64,000 nt of DNA from Oricola sp. (GTDB lineage Bacteria > Pseudomonadota > Alphaproteobacteria > Rhizobiales > Rhizobiaceae), in NCBI RefSeq assembly GCF_022763245.1, contig NZ_JALEGV010000011.1, forward strand, positions 1-64,000, given 5' to 3'. The notes under the pieces are model-generated. The model had not been told where the DNA came from. It did not search any database and saw only the letters and a program-made list of their open reading frames with translations. This document shows positions 35,090 to 44,914 of this stretch, piece by piece. Position numbers and translations under genes: made by a program. Every line of letters starts with the position of its first letter. The stretch's first letter is position 1.

Positions 35090-35800
35090 TCAGGCGTTCG
35101 GCGCTTGCGCCATGTCGGCGGGCTTGCGATGAGAAGCGCGGATCTGGCGCTGGAGACGGTCCGGTCCACAGGCGTTTTCGCCGGCATTGCCGCCGAAGGT
35201 CACCGCCTCTTCCTCCCAGACGCGGTCAAGCGCTTCGAGGTCGTCCGGATTGTCTTCCTGCATGTCGAGCAGTTCAGCCAGGAGAGCTGCGTCCGGCTTT
35301 CCCAGCGCGAGCGCCTCAAGCACCCCGAAAGCGTTGACGTAGACGGATTTGCGTTTCTTCAGCCGCTCGCGAAGCGCGGCGAATATATGCGCGGTCTGGC
35401 CGAGCAGTTCACCGGCTTCGTCCGCAGGCTTCATCGACAGATATTCGAGGAACATGGGAAGGTAGTCCGGCAGCTCCTTCGCATCGATCTCGAAGCCGTC
35501 CTTCTCATACATCGCCATCAGGTCGACCATCGCCTGACCGCGGTCGCGGCCTTCGCCGTGAACATGTTCGAAGAGATGCAACGACAGCGAACGGGTGCGG
35601 TCGAACAGGAAGACGTAGCGTTCCTGCGCGTCGTAGAGATCGAGGCCGGCGATATCGTCGGCGAGCCGCTTCAGCGCCTCTGCCTCGCGTTCTCCGATGG
35701 CGGCACTGTCCAGCGCCGCCTTCAGTTCAGGGATCGCCGCACGGATATCCTCGGAAGGATAGGTCAGTAGCAGCGATATGACCTTGAGAGCCGTATTCAT
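35090..35800 (-). CDS. narJ: nitrate reductase assembly chaperone NarJ
   Basis: 236 residues from the ATG at 35800, which shares its A with the narH TGA (TGATG). Conserved SLHLFEHVHGEGRDRGQAM, the NarJ/TorD-family hallmark. NarJ binds apo-NarG and times molybdenum cofactor insertion before membrane attachment. Confidence 0.95.
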   Translation of the reverse strand: MNTALKVISLLLTYPSEDIRAAIPELKAALDSAAIGEREAEALKRLADDIAGLDLYDAQERYVFLFDRTRSLSLHLFEHVHGEGRDRGQAMVDLMAMYEKDGFEIDAKELPDYLPMFLEYLSMKPADEAGELLGQTAHIFAALRERLKKRKSVYVNAFGVLEALALGKPDAALLAELLDMQEDNPDDLEALDRVWEEEAVTFGGNAGENACGPDRLQRQIRASHRKPADMAQAPNA

Positions 35801-37338
35801 CACACTCGCTCCTTGAAGATGTCGGTCGGCGTCTGCACTGTGCGCGTACGCTTTGCCCCGAACAGGTTGGTTTCAGATTCACCGCCGGAGCAGCCATTGC
35901 CGAAGGAGAAGCCGCAGGAACCGCGGACGTCATAGGCGTCCTCGGAAATCTCGCGATGCGAAGTCGGGATGACGAAGCGGTCCTCGTAGTTGGCGATCGC
36001 CATTACGTGATACATGTCCTCGATCATCTGACCGGTCATGCCGACCTTCTCGGCGACCACCTCGTCGATGACGCCGTCGATCGTCTTGGCCCGCATATAG
36101 GCGCGCATGGCGAGCATGCGTTCGAGCGCGGAGACGACCGGGGCTTCTTTGCCCGCCGTGAGCAGGTTCGCGAGGTAACGGACTGGGATCCGGAGAGAGC
36201 GGACGTCCGGCATCGCGCCGTCCATTCCGATCTTCCCGGCCTCGGCCGCCGCCTGCAGAGGGGACAATGGCGGGATATACCAGACCATCGGCAGGGTCCG
36301 GTATTCAGGATGGAGCGGGAACGCGACCTTCCAGTCCATCGCCATCTTGTAGACCGGCGACTTCTTGGCGGCCTCAAGCCAGGCGTCCGGCACGCCGTCC
36401 TTTTTCGCCTGCGCGATCACCGCCGGGTCATTGGGATCGAGGAAAACCTTGAGCTGCTCCTCGTAGAGATCCTTCTCGTCGGCCGTGGACGCCGCATCGG
36501 AGATGCGATCGGCATCATAAAGGACAACGCCAAGATAGCGGATACGGCCGACGCAGGTTTCAGAGCAGACCGTCGGCTGCCCGGATTCGATGCGCGGATA
36601 GCAGAAGGTGCATTTCTCCGATTTACCGGACGACCAGTTGTAGTAAATCTTCTTGTAGGGACAGCCCGAGACGCACATGCGCCAGCCACGGCATTTCTCC
36701 TGGTCGATCAGGACGATGCCGTCATCCTCGCGCTTGTATATCGCGCCCGACGGGCACGCGGCGACGCAGGTCGGATTGAGGCAGTGCTCGCACAGCCTCG
36801 GCAGGTACATCATGAAAGTGTTTTCGAACTCGCCGTAGATCTCCTTTTCGACGCCTTCGAAGTTGTAGTCCACCGACCGCTTGGAGAACTCGCCGCCCAG
36901 GATTTCCTCCCAGTTCGGCCCCCATTCGATCTTCTCCATCCGCTCGCCGGTGATCTGCGAGCGCGGACGCGCCGTCGGCGAAGCCTGGCTTTCGCCGGCG
37001 GTCTGAAGGTGGCCATAGTCGAAATCGAACGGTTCGTAATAGTCGTCGATCTCCGGCAGGTCCGGGTTGGCGAAGATCTTGGCGAGGATGCGCCACTTGG
37101 CACCCATCTTCGGCTCGATCTTGCCGTTGGACTTGCGGGTCCAGCCGCCGTTCCATTTCTTCTGGTTTTCCCATTCCTTGGGATAACCAATGCCCGGTTT
37201 TGTCTCGACGTTGTTGAACCAGGCGTATTCGACGCCTTCGCGGTTCGTCCAGACGTTCTTGCAGGTCACCGAGCAGGTGTGACACCCGATGCACTTGTCG
37301 AGGTTCAGCACCATTCCGATTTGAGCGCGGATTTTCAT
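35800..37338 (-). CDS. narH: respiratory nitrate reductase beta subunit NarH
   Basis: 512 residues. Four iron-sulfur motifs: CIGCHTCSVTCKN, CEHCLNPTCVAACPSGA, CRGWRMCVSGCPYKK (Trp replaces a Cys, as in NarH, giving a [3Fe-4S] cluster) and CTFCYPRI...CSETCVGR. It passes electrons from NarI to NarG at the inner face of the membrane. Overlaps narG by four bases and narJ by one. Confidence 0.97.
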   Translation of the reverse strand: MKIRAQIGMVLNLDKCIGCHTCSVTCKNVWTNREGVEYAWFNNVETKPGIGYPKEWENQKKWNGGWTRKSNGKIEPKMGAKWRILAKIFANPDLPEIDDYYEPFDFDYGHLQTAGESQASPTARPRSQITGERMEKIEWGPNWEEILGGEFSKRSVDYNFEGVEKEIYGEFENTFMMYLPRLCEHCLNPTCVAACPSGAIYKREDDGIVLIDQEKCRGWRMCVSGCPYKKIYYNWSSGKSEKCTFCYPRIESGQPTVCSETCVGRIRYLGVVLYDADRISDAASTADEKDLYEEQLKVFLDPNDPAVIAQAKKDGVPDAWLEAAKKSPVYKMAMDWKVAFPLHPEYRTLPMVWYIPPLSPLQAAAEAGKIGMDGAMPDVRSLRIPVRYLANLLTAGKEAPVVSALERMLAMRAYMRAKTIDGVIDEVVAEKVGMTGQMIEDMYHVMAIANYEDRFVIPTSHREISEDAYDVRGSCGFSFGNGCSGGESETNLFGAKRTRTVQTPTDIFKERV

Positions 37339-40300
37339 TCTGCCGCCTCCTTGTGTGCAGCGGTTTCACGGTACGGGCCTTCCAGCCAGTCGACCTTGTC
37401 GAGCTTGTGCACCACGACGAACTCGTCGCGATTGGAACCGACGGTGCCGTAGTAGTTGAAGCCGTAGGATTGCTGGGCGTAGCCGCCGATCATGTGGGTC
37501 GGCTTGGTGATCGCGCGCGTGACGGAGTTGTGAATGCCGCCGCGCTGGCCGGTGATCTGCGATCCCGGCGTGTTCACGATCTTCTCCTGCGCGTGATACA
37601 TGAAGATCGTGCCTTCCTTCATGCGCTGAGAAACAACCACGCGTGCAACGATGGCACCGTTCGCGTTGAACACTTCGACCCAGTCGTTATCGACAAGACC
37701 GGCCTTCTTCGCATCGACTTCCGATATCCAGACAACCGGACCGCCGCGGTTCAGGGTCAGCATCAGCAGATTGTCAGAATAGGTGGAGTGGATGCCCCAT
37801 TTCTGGTGCGGCGTGATGAAGTTCAGCACGACCTGCGGCTTGCCGTTCGATTTGGACTCGATAGCCGGGTTGATCGACTTGGTGTCGATCGGCGGACGAT
37901 AGACGCAGAACGCCTCGCCGAATGCCCGCATCCACAGGTGATCCTGGTAGAGCTGCTGGCGACCGGACAGCGTGCGCCACGGGATCAGTTCGTGGACGTT
38001 GGTGTAGCCGGCATTGTAGCAGACATGCTCGCTTTCCAGCCCTGACCATGTCGGCGACGAAATGATCTTGCGCGGCTGCGCGACGATGTCGCGAAACCGG
38101 ATCTTCTCATCCTCCTTGGGGACGGCTAGATGGGCGTGGTCGCGGCCGGTAAAATTCGACAGCGCATCCCATGCCTTGACCGCAACCTCGCCATTGGTTT
38201 CGGGCGCAAGCGAGAGGATCACCTCGGTGGCGTCGATATCGCTTTCGATCCGGGGGCGGCCCTTGGTCGCGCCTTCCTCGGTAACGACACCGTTCAGGCG
38301 GCCGAGAAGCTCGACCTCGTGCTCTGTGTTCCACGAGATGCCCTTGCCGCCGTTTCCGAGCTTGTCCATCAGAGGACCGAGCGCCGTAAAGCGCTTGTAG
38401 AGGTTCGGATAGTCGCGTTCGACGACGGCGACCGCAGGCATCGTCTTGCCGGGGATCGGGTCGACCTCGCCCTTCTTCCAATCCTCGACATCGAATGGCT
38501 GGGCGAGTTCGCCCGGCGTGTCGTGCAGGATCGGCACGAGGACAACGTCCTTTTCCACGCCGAGCACTTCCGGCGCGACGTCCGAGAACTTCTTTGCGAT
38601 GCCCTTGAAGATATCCCAGTCGCTCCTTGCCTCCCAGGCGGGGTCCGCCGCGCTGGTCAGCGGGTGGATGAAGGGATGCATGTCCGACGTATTCAGATCG
38701 TTCTTTTCGTACCAGGTGGCCGTGGGAAGGACGATGTCGGAGTAGACGCAGGTGGTCGACATGCGGAAGTCGAGCGTGACCAGCAGGTCGAGCTTTCCTT
38801 CCGGCGCCTCGTCGTGCCAGACGGCTTCCCTGGCCTGCACGCGCCCTTCCTCGCCGAGATCCTTGCCCATCAGCCCGTGCGACGTGCCAAGCAGGTGCTT
38901 GAGGAAATACTCGTGTCCCTTGCCGGACGAACCGAGCAGGTTGGATCGCCAGACGAACAGGTTGCGCGGCCAATTGGCCTCGTCGTCCGGATCCTCGCAC
39001 GACATGTGCAGCTTGCCGGACTTGAGCTGTTCGGCAACGTAATCCTTCGGCTCCTGCTTGGACTTGGCAGCCGCGGCGGCGATTTCCAGCGGATTTGTCT
39101 TGAGCTGTGGCGCCGACGGCAGCCAGCCCATACGCTCGGCACGGATGTTGTAGTCGATCAGCGTGCCGTCCCACGGGCCTTCGGGCGCTGTCGGCGACAG
39201 GATTTCATCGACCTTCAGCGTCTCGTAGCGCCACTGATCGGTGTGCGCGTAGAAGAAGGACGTCGAGTTCATCTGCCGCGGCGGACGGCCCCAGTCGAGA
39301 CCGAAGGCAAGTGGCAACCATCCAGTCTGCGGACGCAGCTTCTCCTGACCAACATAGTGGCTCCAGCCGCCGCCGGACTGGCCGATACAGCCGCACATGA
39401 CCAGGAGATTGATGATCCCCCGGTAGTTCATGTCCATGTGGTACCAGTGATTGAGACCGGCGCCGAGAATGACCATGGAACGACCCTTGGTCTTTTCCGC
39501 GTTGGCCGCAAATTCGCGGGCCACCGTGATGATGTTTTCACGCGGAACGCCGGTGATCTTTTCGGCCCATGCCGGTGTGTAGGGCTGGTTCTCGTCGTAG
39601 GACGAGGCGCAGCTACCGTCCTTCAGACCGCGGTCGAGGCCATAATTGGCGACGAACAGGTCGAACACGGTGGCGACCAGCGTGTCGCCATTGGCGAGCT
39701 TGACCTTTTTGGCCGGAACCGAGCGCAGCAACACGCTGTCATGGTCGGTGCCCTCGAAATGATCATGCTCGCGATTGCCGAAATACGGGAAAGCGACGGA
39801 GGCGACCTGGTCGTGGTCGTCGTCCATGATCAGGCTCATGTCGAGTTCGACATCCCTGCCCTTGCCGTCCTTGGCTTCGAGGTTCCATTTGCCCTGTTCG
39901 CCCCAACGGTAGCCGATGGACCCGTTCGGCGCTACGATCTTCTTCGTCTTGCCGTCGATAGCGACCGTCTTCCAGTCCGGGTTGTTGTTTTCGCCAAGAC
40001 CGTCCTTGAAGTCGGAGGCGCGAAGCATACGCTCGGGAATGTAGTGGCCGTCCTTCTTCACCAGGCGAACCAACATAGGCATGTCGGTATAGCGGCGGCA
40101 GTAATCCTCGAAATACTCCGCCTGCCGGTCGAGATGGAACTCGCGCAGGATGACGTGGCCCATCGCCATTGCCAGCGCCGCGTCGGTCCCCTGCTTGGGA
40201 TGCAGCCACATGTCGGAGAACTTCGCCGCCTCCGAATAGTCCGGAGACACGACGACGGACTTCGCGCCCTTGTAGCGGACTTCCGTGTAGAAATGGGCGT

Positions 40301-41090
40301 CCGGCGTGCGCGTCTGCGGCACGTTGGAGCCCCACAGCATCAGGAACCCCGAATTGTACCAGTCGGCCGACTCCGGAACGTCGGTCTGCTCGCCCCACGT
40401 CATCGGCGAAGCCGGCGGCAGGTCGCAATACCAGTCGTAGAACGACATGCAGGTGCCGCCGAGCAGCGACAGATAGCGCGATCCGGCCGCATAGGAGACC
40501 ATCGACATGGCCGGGATCGGCGAGAAGCCGATCACCCGGTCCGGCCCCCACTTCTTCGCGGTGTAGGCATTGGCCGCCGCGATGATCTCGTTGACCTCGT
40601 CCCAGGTGGCGCGGACAAAGCCGCCGAGACCGCGCATCTTGACATAGTCGGCACGCTTTGCCGGATCCTCCTGGATCGCGGCCCATGCGCCGACGGGCGT
40701 CTTGACCGTCCTCTCCTTGCGCCATAGCTTCAGAAGCCGCGAACGGATCAGCGGGTATTTCACGCGGTTTGCCGAATACATGTACCAGCTGTAGCTGGCG
40801 CCGCGGGAACATCCGCGCGGCTCGTGGTTCGGCAGGTCCGGCCGCGTACGCGGATAGTCGGTCTGCTGGGTTTCCCAGGTGACGATTCCGCCCTTTACGT
40901 AGATTTTCCAGGAACACGAGCCGGTGCAGTTCACGCCGTGGGTCGAACGCACGATCTTGTCATGCTGCCAACGCTTCCGATAGGCGTCCTCCCAGTCGCG
41001 GTTTTCGTTTGTCGTGACGCCATGGCCCTCGGAAAAAGTGCCGGTGTTTTTTCGCGCCAGGAAGTTCAGGCGGTCAAGAAGATGTGACAT
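37335..41090 (-). CDS. narG: respiratory nitrate reductase alpha subunit NarG
   Basis: 1251 residues, the usual length. N-terminal FS0 cluster ligands: His in STHGVNCTGSCSWKIY plus Cys in EPRGCSRGASYSW. Long molybdopterin-binding body follows with YCDLPPASP and MWGSNVPQTRTPDAHF, and the Asp ligand region expected for Nar-type enzymes. It reduces nitrate to nitrite at the cytoplasmic face. Long open frames on the opposite strand here are codon-bias shadows. Confidence 0.98.
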   Translation of the reverse strand: MSHLLDRLNFLARKNTGTFSEGHGVTTNENRDWEDAYRKRWQHDKIVRSTHGVNCTGSCSWKIYVKGGIVTWETQQTDYPRTRPDLPNHEPRGCSRGASYSWYMYSANRVKYPLIRSRLLKLWRKERTVKTPVGAWAAIQEDPAKRADYVKMRGLGGFVRATWDEVNEIIAAANAYTAKKWGPDRVIGFSPIPAMSMVSYAAGSRYLSLLGGTCMSFYDWYCDLPPASPMTWGEQTDVPESADWYNSGFLMLWGSNVPQTRTPDAHFYTEVRYKGAKSVVVSPDYSEAAKFSDMWLHPKQGTDAALAMAMGHVILREFHLDRQAEYFEDYCRRYTDMPMLVRLVKKDGHYIPERMLRASDFKDGLGENNNPDWKTVAIDGKTKKIVAPNGSIGYRWGEQGKWNLEAKDGKGRDVELDMSLIMDDDHDQVASVAFPYFGNREHDHFEGTDHDSVLLRSVPAKKVKLANGDTLVATVFDLFVANYGLDRGLKDGSCASSYDENQPYTPAWAEKITGVPRENIITVAREFAANAEKTKGRSMVILGAGLNHWYHMDMNYRGIINLLVMCGCIGQSGGGWSHYVGQEKLRPQTGWLPLAFGLDWGRPPRQMNSTSFFYAHTDQWRYETLKVDEILSPTAPEGPWDGTLIDYNIRAERMGWLPSAPQLKTNPLEIAAAAAKSKQEPKDYVAEQLKSGKLHMSCEDPDDEANWPRNLFVWRSNLLGSSGKGHEYFLKHLLGTSHGLMGKDLGEEGRVQAREAVWHDEAPEGKLDLLVTLDFRMSTTCVYSDIVLPTATWYEKNDLNTSDMHPFIHPLTSAADPAWEARSDWDIFKGIAKKFSDVAPEVLGVEKDVVLVPILHDTPGELAQPFDVEDWKKGEVDPIPGKTMPAVAVVERDYPNLYKRFTALGPLMDKLGNGGKGISWNTEHEVELLGRLNGVVTEEGATKGRPRIESDIDATEVILSLAPETNGEVAVKAWDALSNFTGRDHAHLAVPKEDEKIRFRDIVAQPRKIISSPTWSGLESEHVCYNAGYTNVHELIPWRTLSGRQQLYQDHLWMRAFGEAFCVYRPPIDTKSINPAIESKSNGKPQVVLNFITPHQKWGIHSTYSDNLLMLTLNRGGPVVWISEVDAKKAGLVDNDWVEVFNANGAIVARVVVSQRMKEGTIFMYHAQEKIVNTPGSQITGQRGGIHNSVTRAITKPTHMIGGYAQQSYGFNYYGTVGSNRDEFVVVHKLDKVDWLEGPYRETAAHKEAAE

Positions 41091-41117
41091 CGCATTTTGT
41101 CCTTTCTTGTCGGCCGT

Positions 41118-42512
41118 TCAGCAGGGAACGGCCGCGTTCTTGCGCGTGTAGAAGAACCAGGTGACGAGCACGCAGGAGACGTAGAAGATCAGGAATGCCC
41201 AGAGCGCGGCTGCCGGGCCGCCGGTCAGGACGATCGAGGTGCCGTAGGCCTTAGGAATGAAGAAGGCGCCATAAGCCGCGATTGCGGAGGTGAAGGCGAC
41301 GATAGCGGCACTTTCGCGTTCGGCCTGTTTCAGCCTCGCGCCTTCATCGAGTTGCGGCATCAGCCGCGGCACTTCCCGGCGCATGATCGTCGGGATCATC
41401 TGGAAGGTCGACGCATTACCGACCCCCGTCAGGAAGAACAGCGCCATGAAGCAGGCGAAGAAGCCCCAGAACGCGCCGGGCTGTTCCTTGATGCCGAGGA
41501 AGTAGAGAACGCCGCCGACCGCGACGATCATGCCGGTGAAGGTCCAGAAGGTGACCCGGCCGCCACCGAACCGGTCGGAAACCCAACCGGTCGCCGCGCG
41601 GCTGAGCGCCCCGACGAGCGGACCGAGGAAGGCGTAGGACAGCGCGTTCACTTCGGGGAACTGCGTCTTCATCAGCAGCGGGAAGCCCGCCGAATAGCCG
41701 ATGAAGGAGCCGAAGGTGCCGGTATAGAGCCAGCACATCACCCAGTTGTGGAACCGCCTGAAGATGATCGACTGTTCGGCGAAGGAAGCCTTGGCCGAGG
41801 CGATATCATCCATGCCGAACCATGCGGCGATGGTGGAGACAATCAGGAACGGAACCCAGACGAAGCCCGCATTCTGCAACCAAAGGGTCGCGCCGTCACT
41901 GGTAACCTGGCCATCGCCGACGACCGCGGCGAACGTGCCCGTGGTGATGACGATCGGGACGAGGAATTGCATCACCGAGACGCCGAGATTGCCGAGGCCG
42001 GCGTTCAGCGCGAGAGCGTTGCCCTTCTCCTTCTTGGGAAAGAAGTAGGAGATGTTGGCCATAGAGGAGGCGAAGTTGCCTCCGCCGAAGCCGCAGAGCA
42101 GCGCCAGGATCAGAAAGACCGTATAGGGTGTTTCCGGGTTCTGCACCGCGAAGCCGATGCCGATCGCCGGCAACAGCAGCGAGGCGGTCGACAATGTCGT
42201 CCATAGTCGGCCGCCGAAAATCGGCACCATGAAGGAGTAGAAAATACGCAACGTCGCGCCGGAGAGACCCGGCAGGGCCGCCAGCCAGAACAGCTGGTCG
42301 GTCGAATATGCGAAGCCGATCGCCGGCAGCTTGGCGACGACCACGCTCCACACCATCCAGACCGAAAAGGCCAGAAGCAGCGCGGGGATCGAGATCCAGA
42401 GATTGCGTTTGGCGATCGAGCGGCCACTGCCTTGCCAGAAGGATTCTTCATCGGGCCGCCAGTCGGTCAGTATGTGAGCCTTTCCGGCCACTGCTGCAGT
42501 AGAATGTGCCAT
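41118..42512 (-). CDS. narK: nitrate/nitrite MFS transporter NarK, type II-like
   Basis: 464 residues from the ATG at 42512, with AGGAG eight bases before it; a GTG three codons upstream is the alternative. Twelve helices; conserved FGGGNFASSMANISYFFPKKEKG and DRFGGGRVTFWTF segments define the NNP family. The nitrate signature GxGGGNFASS is present. It lies 27 bp before narG and 51 bp after the other transporter. In several alphaproteobacteria the two are fused; here they are separate. Confidence 0.92.
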   Translation of the reverse strand: MAHSTAAVAGKAHILTDWRPDEESFWQGSGRSIAKRNLWISIPALLLAFSVWMVWSVVVAKLPAIGFAYSTDQLFWLAALPGLSGATLRIFYSFMVPIFGGRLWTTLSTASLLLPAIGIGFAVQNPETPYTVFLILALLCGFGGGNFASSMANISYFFPKKEKGNALALNAGLGNLGVSVMQFLVPIVITTGTFAAVVGDGQVTSDGATLWLQNAGFVWVPFLIVSTIAAWFGMDDIASAKASFAEQSIIFRRFHNWVMCWLYTGTFGSFIGYSAGFPLLMKTQFPEVNALSYAFLGPLVGALSRAATGWVSDRFGGGRVTFWTFTGMIVAVGGVLYFLGIKEQPGAFWGFFACFMALFFLTGVGNASTFQMIPTIMRREVPRLMPQLDEGARLKQAERESAAIVAFTSAIAAYGAFFIPKAYGTSIVLTGGPAAALWAFLIFYVSCVLVTWFFYTRKNAAVPC

Positions 42513-42572
42513 TTCGTGCACTCCTGAGTGATATGGGAGGGCGGAAGGCGGTCAGCCGCCTCCCGTTTGATT

Positions 42573-43940
42573 TCATTCGGCCGGGTGGAGATGTCCGTCC
42601 GTGGATGCCGATGAGGATTTCGAGCCGGGTTTGGCGACGGGCTTCTCGGGAACGTCGGAGAGATATTTCTCTTCGCCGAGCGCCGGGTGCCGCGCTTTCT
42701 CCATGCGGCGGATGGCGACGTGCATCCAGATCGTCGACACCGCGACGAGAACGAACATCAGCATGTATGGAGCGGTCCAGACGCCGGTCCAGTCGAGCAG
42801 GATGCCGAAGGAAATTGGCAAGAAGAAACCGCCGAGTCCGCCGATCATACCGACCAGGCCGCCGACAGCGCCGACATGGTGCGGATAATAGACCGGGATA
42901 TGCTTGTAGACGGCAGCCTTGCCCAAGCTCATGACGAACCCGAGAACGACAGTCATGGCGACGAAGGCGGTCACATTCAGTCCGAACTGGAAGCTGATCG
43001 GTTCCTTGATGCCGCTGACGACGTAGCTAGTCTGCGGATAGCTCATCACGAACAGGCAGCCGAGCGACACGATGAACGTCAGGTACATCACGAAGCGCGC
43101 GCCCCACTTGTCCGACATCCAGCCGCCAAGCGCGCGGAAAACCGAACCGGGCATCGAATAAAGGCCGGCGAAGACGCCCGCTGTCGTCAGCGGAAGCCCG
43201 TAAGCACCGACATAGTAGCGCGGAAGGAACGAGGCGAGCGCCACGAAGCCGCCGAAGACGAAGAAGTAATAAGTTGCGAAACGCCAGACCTGGATGTTCT
43301 TCAGCGGTGCCAGTTGCTCCGCGGCCGAAACCGGCCGATGGCCGGACCGTTTGCGTGCGGCCTGCGCCGGGTCGTCCTTCGACAGCAGGTAGAACAGAAC
43401 CGCTGTCGCGGCGAGCACGATCGCATAAACCCGTGCAGTGCCTTCCCATCCTAGCGCGACGACCAGGAACGGCGCCGCGAAATTCGTCACAGCCGCTCCG
43501 ACGTTACCGGCACCGAAAATGCCGAGCGCCGTTCCCTGGCGTTCCTTCTCGAACCACTGCGAGACATAGGCGACGCCAACGATGAACGAACCGCCCGCAA
43601 GGCCGAGGCCAAGTGCGGCGAGAAGAAAGATCTCGTAGCTGTGGACCGAGGTCAGCAGCCAGACGGCAACCGACGTGATCAACATCTGCAGCGGGAACAT
43701 GATCCTGCCGCCGAACTGTTCGGTCCAGACGCCGAGAAAGATGCGGCTGACCGATCCGGTCAGAACTGGCGTCGCGACAAGTAGCCCGAACTCCGTGTCG
43801 CTCAGTCCGAGTTCCTGTTTGATCCGGACACCAATGATGGAAAAGATCGTCCACACGGCAAAGCAGACCGTGAAGGCGAATGTGCTGAGCCCCAGCGCCC
43901 GGTATTGGTCCGAGCGGGTAACTCCTTCGAGCGAATGCAT
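42573..43940 (-). CDS. narK: nitrate/nitrite MFS transporter NarK, type I-like
   Basis: 455 residues, 12 helices; conserved GLAGGSFIVGVAYVSQWFEKERQGTALGIFGAGNVGAA (NNP nitrate signature) and GGLVGMIGGLGGFFLP. It starts the nitrate operon. The FNR-type box at 44026-44039 is centred about 92 bp upstream of the ATG, a spacing that suits activation. Probably imports nitrate by proton symport at the onset of nitrate respiration. Confidence 0.92.
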   Translation of the reverse strand: MHSLEGVTRSDQYRALGLSTFAFTVCFAVWTIFSIIGVRIKQELGLSDTEFGLLVATPVLTGSVSRIFLGVWTEQFGGRIMFPLQMLITSVAVWLLTSVHSYEIFLLAALGLGLAGGSFIVGVAYVSQWFEKERQGTALGIFGAGNVGAAVTNFAAPFLVVALGWEGTARVYAIVLAATAVLFYLLSKDDPAQAARKRSGHRPVSAAEQLAPLKNIQVWRFATYYFFVFGGFVALASFLPRYYVGAYGLPLTTAGVFAGLYSMPGSVFRALGGWMSDKWGARFVMYLTFIVSLGCLFVMSYPQTSYVVSGIKEPISFQFGLNVTAFVAMTVVLGFVMSLGKAAVYKHIPVYYPHHVGAVGGLVGMIGGLGGFFLPISFGILLDWTGVWTAPYMLMFVLVAVSTIWMHVAIRRMEKARHPALGEEKYLSDVPEKPVAKPGSKSSSASTDGHLHPAE

Positions 43941-44025
43941 CGATCCGACCCCCTTCTACAGACGGAAAATCCCGCCGATTTCGAAACTGACCGGGACACT
44001 AGCGGATCAAATAGGGGTAGCAGGG

Positions 44026-44039
44026 TTGATCCAGATCAA
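44026..44039. promoter_or_regulatory. FNR/Nnr-type box for the nar operon
   Basis: TTGATCCAGATCAA is the full FNR-like palindrome TTGAT-N4-ATCAA. It lies 86-99 bp upstream of the narK type I start on the minus strand, where a centre at about -41.5 would put the transcript start near 43991. It likely binds the divergent Crp/Fnr regulator and/or FNR and Nnr. Confidence 0.8.
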
Positions 44040-44162
44040 CGTTTGCGGGTAGCGAGGAAGAAACAAGTTTCGGCGGGGAGAACGGCAAATCCGGCCGCGT
44101 TCGAGATCAAGTCGGCTGGTTGAAACGGCGAAATCGGCTTGCTACCAATTTCAATTCAACGC

Positions 44163-44176
44163 TTGATAATTATCAA
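44163..44176. promoter_or_regulatory. second FNR/Nnr-type box, at the Crp/Fnr gene start
   Basis: TTGATAATTATCAA is a perfect TTGAT-N4-ATCAA palindrome. It ends 11 bases before the GTG of the Crp/Fnr regulator and overlaps the place of its ribosome site. Such a position suits autorepression of the regulator; this is an inference. Confidence 0.75.
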
Positions 44177-44187
44177 GGATCGAGATC

Positions 44188-44886
44188 GTGCGAACAACTG
44201 ATCTTCCTCAGGTACGGTCTCTTCGGCTGTTTGAGAGCATGAGCGAGCAAAACTTCGAAACGCTCATGCAGACCGCCTATCTGCAAACCTTCCCTACGCA
44301 ACTCGACCTGATTACCGAGGGCGACCCGGCAGATTTCCTCTACGTCGTCATCGAAGGATGCGTGGAACTCTACGCGCGCTCGAACAGCAGGGAAGCGACG
44401 ATGGGAATGGTCCAGCCGGTCGGCACCTTTATCCTGGCGGCCGTCCTGAAAGACGCCGTTTATCTGATGTCGGCACGGACCTGCCAGAAATCGAAGATCC
44501 TGCTGATACCTTCCGATAACGTGCGGGAAGCATTCCAAGCAGACGCATCCTTCACCCGAGCCATCGTCCAGGAGCTTGCCAGTTGTTATCGCGGGGTCGT
44601 CAAAGAGCACAAGAACCTAAAGCTGCGCACGGCCGTGGAACGGTTGGCAAACAGGCTGCTGCGGTATCATCGGGACCAAGGCGCGAACGGTTCGCTCGAC
44701 TTGCCATATGACAAGCGCACCTTAGCCTCGCTGCTCGGCATGACGCCCGAAAACCTGTCTCGTGCCTTTAACACGCTGAAACCCTACGGCGTCGACGTAG
44801 ACGGTTCGTTCGTCAGGCTGAACGACACGAAGGCTCTCGAAACCTTGGCAAAGCCGAATCCGCTAATCGACGGACGGGATCAGTAA
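44188..44886 (+). CDS. Crp/Fnr family regulator, NarR/Dnr-like
   Basis: 232 residues from a GTG at 44188 (AAGGA upstream). Cyclic-nucleotide-like sensor domain in the first 140 residues, then a C-terminal winged HTH (DKRTLASLLGMTPENLSRAFNTLKPYG). There are no N-terminal Cys residues for an Fe-S cluster, so it is not FNR proper; NarR or Dnr/Nnr type is more likely. It faces the nar operon. It probably activates nar genes in response to nitrate, nitrite or NO. Confidence 0.85.
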   Translation: MRTTDLPQVRSLRLFESMSEQNFETLMQTAYLQTFPTQLDLITEGDPADFLYVVIEGCVELYARSNSREATMGMVQPVGTFILAAVLKDAVYLMSARTCQKSKILLIPSDNVREAFQADASFTRAIVQELASCYRGVVKEHKNLKLRTAVERLANRLLRYHRDQGANGSLDLPYDKRTLASLLGMTPENLSRAFNTLKPYGVDVDGSFVRLNDTKALETLAKPNPLIDGRDQ

Positions 44887-44914
44887 CGACTCGATCCACT
44901 TCGGCTTTACATCG

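Noticed and set aside
35956-37452. 498-codon plus-strand frame opposite narH
   Set aside because: It is antisense to four conserved iron-sulfur motifs of NarH; no ribosome site or homologous pattern was seen.
38130-40727. Long open frame of 865 codons on the plus strand opposite narG
   Set aside because: It is antisense to a clearly coding narG, has repeated Val/Arg/Asp-rich composition and no recognisable domain. Such frames arise from high-GC codon use.
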